A stretch of DNA of 64,000 bases from Linanthus parryae. Lineage: Eukaryota > Streptophyta > Magnoliopsida > Ericales > Polemoniaceae. This document shows positions 59,668 to 64,000 of the stretch, piece by piece. How positions within the stretch are numbered: position 1 is the first letter of the stretch; every line of letters begins with the position of its first letter. The DNA is taken from NCBI GenBank assembly GCA_023055425.1, contig JALGPY010000009.1, forward strand, positions 17,177,775 through 17,241,774, in the 5' to 3' direction. Under the pieces are notes generated by a model, which saw only the letters and a program-made list of their open reading frames with translations, was not told where the DNA came from and ran no database searches. The translations under genes and the position numbers were made by a program.

Positions 59668-60819
59668 TTAAAGGTCTTGAGCACCATTTTCAAGGTCTTG
59701 AGAATGTCTTCTATTCTCTTCTGAGCCTTTCTTGAATCCTAATGGATTCTCAGTCTCTTCCTCTGATTCATGCTTGTTCAAATTCAAGTCTGCAAAACTT
59801 TCACTCAAAGAACCATCACAGCTTTCATCAAAAATAACATGAATGCTCTCTTCAACTAGTTTGGTTCTTTTATTGTAAACTCTATAAGCTTTGCTATTCA
59901 AAGAGTAACCAAGAAATATACCTTCATCACTTCTTGCATCAAGCTTACCAAGATTGTCTTTTCCGTTGTTATGGATAAAAAAAGTGCATCCAAAGGGTCT
60001 GAAGTAAGAGATGTTTGGCTTCCCCCCTTTGAATAGTTCATAGGGGGTCTTCTTTAGAATAGGTCTGATCAAGAAACTGTTCAAAATATAGTTTGCTGTA
60101 TTCACAGCTTCTGCCCAGTAATGTTTTGGCAGCTTGTTCTCAAGAAGCATTGTCCTTGACATATCTTCAAGAGTCCTGTTCTTTCTTTCAATAACACCAT
60201 TATGTTGAGGAGTTCTTGGAGCAGAGAAGTTGTGCGAAATAACATGCTTATCACATAATAAATAAAACTCTACTGATCACATTCTCTACCATGACCACTT
60301 CTGATTGAAGCTACAGGTATGTTTTTCAAGTTTTGAAGTTCTCTGCAAAGCTTTGAAAATTCAGAGAGTGCTTCAGATTTTTCTTTGAGAAACATAACCC
60401 AAGTATATCTAGAGAAAACATCTATAACAACTAGCATATATCTTTTACCTTTTGGAGTGGGAGTCCTCATAGGACCACAGAGATCCATATGAAGTAATTC
60501 AATAGGTCTAGTTGTACTTACAAACTTCTTTGGCTTGAAGGAACTTCTGGTATGCTTTCCTTGAGCACATGCTTTGCACAGTTCATCTTCTTTGAACTTG
60601 ATGGATGGAAATCCACTTACCAAGTCTTTGGAAAATCAACTTGTTCAAAGTATGAAAACTAATATGACCAAGTTTCCTGGGCCAAAGCTTTGAATCCTCT
60701 TTCAAGGCCTTGAGACACTTCAAACTTTCACATGCAAATTTGTTAGTTTGAAAAGTATAATCATTGTTTGATCTAGAGGCTGTGAGAATGCAATCTCCTG
60801 ATTTCTCATTTTGTACCAC
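59668..60819 (-). pseudogene. SIRE integrase region
   Basis: GAG-pre-integrase with KLGHISFHTLNKL (from 60819), a frame change near 60610, then the zinc region (CKACAQGKHTRSSFKPKKFV) and catalytic core: HMDLCGP (first Asp), then IRSGHGRE where the family has IRSDHGGE, so the second catalytic Asp is Gly. After a stop and an unreadable join near 60270, HNGVIERKNRTLED supplies the Glu, and the frame 59668-60162 gives the C-terminus (HYWAEAVNTANYILN, KTPYELFKGGKP, FGCTFFIHN). The linker between integrase and RT contains CAAGGCTTTGA- and AAGGTCTTGA-type repeats. Confidence 0.88.
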
Positions 60820-60846
60820 ACACTTCTCTTTATCGAAGATAACTTT

Positions 60847-62275
60847 TGTTGGAGTTGTTCCCTAGAGGCAATCAGTTAGTTGTGACGAATATGTGGATTT
60901 ACGATTCATTATGTTATCGATATGGAGATATGTTAACATGAATGAAGTCCTTAGAATATAAGTGTTATATTCTTAAATATCCCTAGTCAATTATAATGAT
61001 TAATGGCACAATCAACTATAGACTAGTATGGGGTTGTATTGATATGGAGATATCACGATCCAACACATGGGTATGCATTATGAGTAATTGCATACTGGAT
61101 TGACCCACAACGAGAATGATACATTAGATTATGTTGAAGTCACAATCGCTTCTCGTAGTGCTAATAATATTGAAATCCTTAGACTTGAAGTCACTATATA
61201 CTCTAGTTGTGAAATATTGTGCTTTGATGTTATCAAACGTTACACCGTAACTGGGTGACTATAAAGGTAGCTATCGGGCATGATAGGAAGCAAGCTTGGA
61301 GATCGTAGTGATGTAGATAGGATTTGTCCCTCCCACATAATGGGAGTAAATATCCACGGCCACTCGAGGGATGAGGCTTATTGAATGTCTGGTCAGACTC
61401 AGATAAATCAATATGGACATATTGATGTTATCTGCTAGCGTAAGCATATTACCAGGATCGAGGAACTATGGATTGGATATACGAGTGTGACTATTTATGT
61501 CTCGTGTCCAATCCGGATATGGAGACAAAGGGATAGTGCAGTATGAGATATTGGGCACAAGAGGTTCGTCGGGATCACTGACTATTTCTATTAGTTGGGT
61601 TGCATGGATGTGTTGCTAGACACCGCTCCATGTTAGTAATAAGTTACTACCAACTAAGTAGAAACCTATGGGGTCACACGTCAAATAGAGTTGAACTGGA
61701 TTTGGGATTAATTCATATGATTAATTAAATAAGAAGGATCAATTTTCAACACCTTGCAAACTTAGTAGGACTAATTTGCAAGGAAGGGACTAATCCAAGT
61801 TCATGTAGAACTAGGAAGGACCTTTATGGAAACAACAAGGAGTTGTTGGAGTATATAATGGAGGCTCTAGCTTCCTTCCCACTCGATGTTAATGTTATTA
61901 GACATAACACAAGAGAGTGGGAGAGAGGAGAGCAAGAGACAAGCCAAGTGGCCGAAGCCACCTAGCTGTCCCCTACCCGGCGGCCACAGAAGAAAGGGCC
62001 GAACCTCTCTTGGTGTGTTGGTTGCTTGATTCCTTCTTCCCTCTTCCTCTGGTCCAAGCTAGCACTTGATGGAAGGTAGAATCTAGATCTCACCTCTAGA
62101 CGTGGATCAACCGTAGAGACGAGGACATTATTCTTCGTGTGATCTCCCAAACCAAAAGGTACACAATTACTATGTCTCTTATCATGTTATGATGTCTCTT
62201 CTTGTGATCCTTTGTGGACTTTGAGTAGGATTAAATTTTGTTATTCCGCTGCGTTACCTACATCAAAACCCAACA
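60847..62275 (+). repeat. Angela 5' LTR (second copy)
   Basis: 1,429 bp, TGTTGGAGTTGTTCCC...AAACCCAACA, diverged from the 44806 copy by substitutions and indels. Confidence 0.9.
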
Positions 62276-62276
62276 G

Positions 62277-62290
62277 TGGTATCAGAGCCA
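62277..62290 (+). promoter_or_regulatory. Angela primer-binding site (tRNA-Met initiator)
   Basis: TGGTATCAGAGCCA, an exact match to the canonical initiator-Met start TGGTATCAGAGC. Confidence 0.92.
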
Positions 62291-62504
62291 CAGGTCGTAG
62301 AGCATAACATGATCTTATGTGTTACGATTTCAGTTTATACACCGTATTATTGTAATTACGCGAAAACTGAAAATAATTGGAATATTAGATGCAATAAACA
62401 AGATCTAATTTTACATGGGATGTTGGAATTAGTGAGTTTTGTCACATATGATGTGAATAATTTTGGATCAAGAACTAGGGTTTGGGTACATGCTTGGAAA
62501 AGGG

Positions 62505-62760
62505 GTTTTCCATGTATGGAAATAACTAAACTTGGGCAACAAGGAAGAAATTGTTTTAGAAACAACTAAACTTGGGCAACAAGTAAGAAGTGGTTTATGG
62601 AAACAACTAAACTTGGGAACCAAGGAATGAATTGTTTTGGAAACAATACCATAAGGGTGTTTTGGAAACAACCCAACAAGTAATGAGTTGTTTATGGAAA
62701 CAATTCCATGAATTGTTTATGGAAACAATTCCATGAAACGTTTATGGAAACAATTCCAAA
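62505..62760. repeat. Irregular short repeat array in Angela leader
   Basis: Repeated blocks TTTATGGAAACAATTCCATG and AACTAAACTTGGGCAACAAG, several copies each, about 20-50 bp apart. The first Angela copy has only one or two equivalents (about 46630-46710), so the array expanded in this copy. Confidence 0.8.
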
Positions 62761-64000
62761 GAGGAGGAGTGGCCCATTGGACCGCCCACCTCCTAGCTTG
62801 CCGCCCAAGACACGCGGCCCTAGGGGCCGACGCACCCTAGCGCACGGCCTAGCCGTGTGGGCTAGGGGTCGGCCGGCCCGGGCCTAGCGTGACGGTTCCT
62901 TGGTGATTTTGGCCATTCTTTGGTAAATTTCTTGGACCGGTTTTGACCCTAGTATATGTACAAAACAACTAAAATTGAACAAGCGCGTTAAAAATTGGTT
63001 TTATCTGTATTATGTTTTTTGTTGCATGGTGGATGGATATGGCCTAGGTTGTGGATGTTTTATGTTTTTGTGGTTTGGTTTACGGCATGCGAGCTAATCA
63101 AATTAATGTAATAATTAATTAGGTTTTACGGCCTGCGAGCCGTTTTTCTCCTCAACATGTGAGGCTTTATTTATTTATTTATTCTATATGTTAGGCTAGA
63201 ATTAGAAATATTTAGATGATAGCCAAGAAGCATGGAGAAGAAGACCGGAGAGCCAAAGAAGCCAAAAGACAAAGACGACACCCTCCTAGGCGCGCGGCTA
63301 TGGTGGAGCACATGGAGATGAGCTTGTCACTTTAGGGCAATTGGATATTATCATTGGCTTGATAATATCTTAGTCTAGCGGCCATATCCATGCCACATTA
63401 ATTTTTCTTTTGTAGATGTTTATATTTATGTCTTGTTATTTATTTTGTGTGTATGGCGATACTAGCAAAACGTTAACAAGATAATAATAAACAAAGATGG
63501 TCTTTTATATGGATAGCCCAATCCAAATAAGTAGATCATGTTGATGTGATCAACCAAACGAATAATGAGAATTAAATCCCTCAAATAGAACGTTTTGCCT
63601 TCTCTTGCCTAAACACCCTTCATGATCAGGGTCTATTAAAATTCGGGCTTTCCAAAGCAAGGCGATTTTAATTCACCACGATGTGTTGCAGACGACACAA
63701 GCAAGTAATGTGTGAACGTTGAAGCAAGAGGTTGGACGCAACTAAGTAAGACTTAATTGGATTGATGAACCTAGAGGCATGACAATTAGGCGTTATCTAA
63801 AGGATAAAGAATAAAGAGTTATTCACGTAATTGGACCAAGAGTTGCATGTGATGCAATTGGAATGGTTCCTACCTAAATAACCAATTCTTGGGTGACTGC
63901 CAAATCAAGCTCAAGAAGAAGTGAAAAAGGGATCTTGGACCCACTAGAAAATACATAAGATATTTTCCGCATTAATGGTGAGGGCTATTAATCCGAGAAA

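Larger units (their letters stand above)
55154..60846 (-). mobile_element. SIRE-type copia element, 5' part outside the window
   Basis: In minus orientation the visible part runs integrase, RT, RNase H, extra ORF, 3' LTR. It is interrupted at 60847 by a second Angela element, beyond which its gag and 5' LTR must lie. The 186 bp between the Tork break (54968) and this LTR are unassigned. pol has few lesions, so it is younger than the Angela copy at 44806. Confidence 0.85.
60847..64000 (+). mobile_element. Second Angela-type copia, runs off window
   Basis: 5' LTR 60847-62275, primer-binding site, then a non-coding leader to the window edge. It is inserted in the SIRE element; the left target copy would be ACTTT (60842-60846). 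Leader sequence after 62760 is collinear with 46760-47990 of the first Angela copy. No gag frame is reached. Confidence 0.9.

Overview
The window is nuclear DNA of a flowering plant from a repeat-rich, probably pericentromeric or otherwise heterochromatic region. Nearly all of it is LTR retrotransposons nested in one another: Ty3/Gypsy (Tekay, Athila and Tat types) and Ty1/Copia (Tork, Angela and SIRE types). The species cannot be told from the sequence. No tRNA or rRNA gene, CRISPR array or DNA transposon was recognised.

Layout. 1-3809 is the only stretch that looks like host sequence. It holds a lysine-rich hypothetical gene (minus, 558-998), a broken copy of a nuclear gene for plastid ribosomal protein S17 (minus, about 2624-2901) with a telo-box upstream, and a 157-bp tandem duplication. 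3810-4052 is a fragment of an Angela-like LTR into which a minus-strand Tork copia inserted (3' LTR 4053-4342; pol pieces at 44010-44800 and 54621-54968). Two elements sit inside the Tork copy: a Tekay-type gypsy (LTRs 4385-7341 and 40783-44009) and an Angela copia (44806-54615, target duplication AAACC). The Tekay element contains a truncated Athila element (7342-20966), a solo Athila-like LTR (21154-22580, duplication GAATG) and a complete, very young Tat element (23167-38244, duplication GGTGT). The Angela 3' LTR contains a solo SIRE-type LTR (52244-53747, duplication GACAA). From 55154 a minus-strand SIRE copia begins; a second Angela element (60847 onward) interrupts it and runs off the window.

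The most interesting locus is the Tat element. Its two 626-bp LTRs differ at one base. In element orientation (minus strand) it carries gag-protease, then a pol with dual RNase H and two integrase zinc-binding-like modules, then a 53-56-bp minisatellite. In the opposite orientation (plus strand) it carries a six-exon gene whose five introns are all phase-consistent, giving 1,299 codons without a stop. That protein has a plant mobile domain (aminotransferase-like), a basic nuclear signal, a SUMO-interaction-like motif and a C-terminal coiled coil. pol is broken by a deletion in RNase H, while the antisense gene is intact. This suggests a copy mobilised in trans, or separate selection on the antisense gene.

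The window also shows two families of dispersed short palindromes, each tied to one retrotransposon (CTTCGTACGAAG-like in Athila, TTCAAGGCCTTGAA-like in SIRE), a conserved leader stem-loop in the two Angela copies, and a poly-G tract enclosed by inverted repeats in the SIRE LTR.
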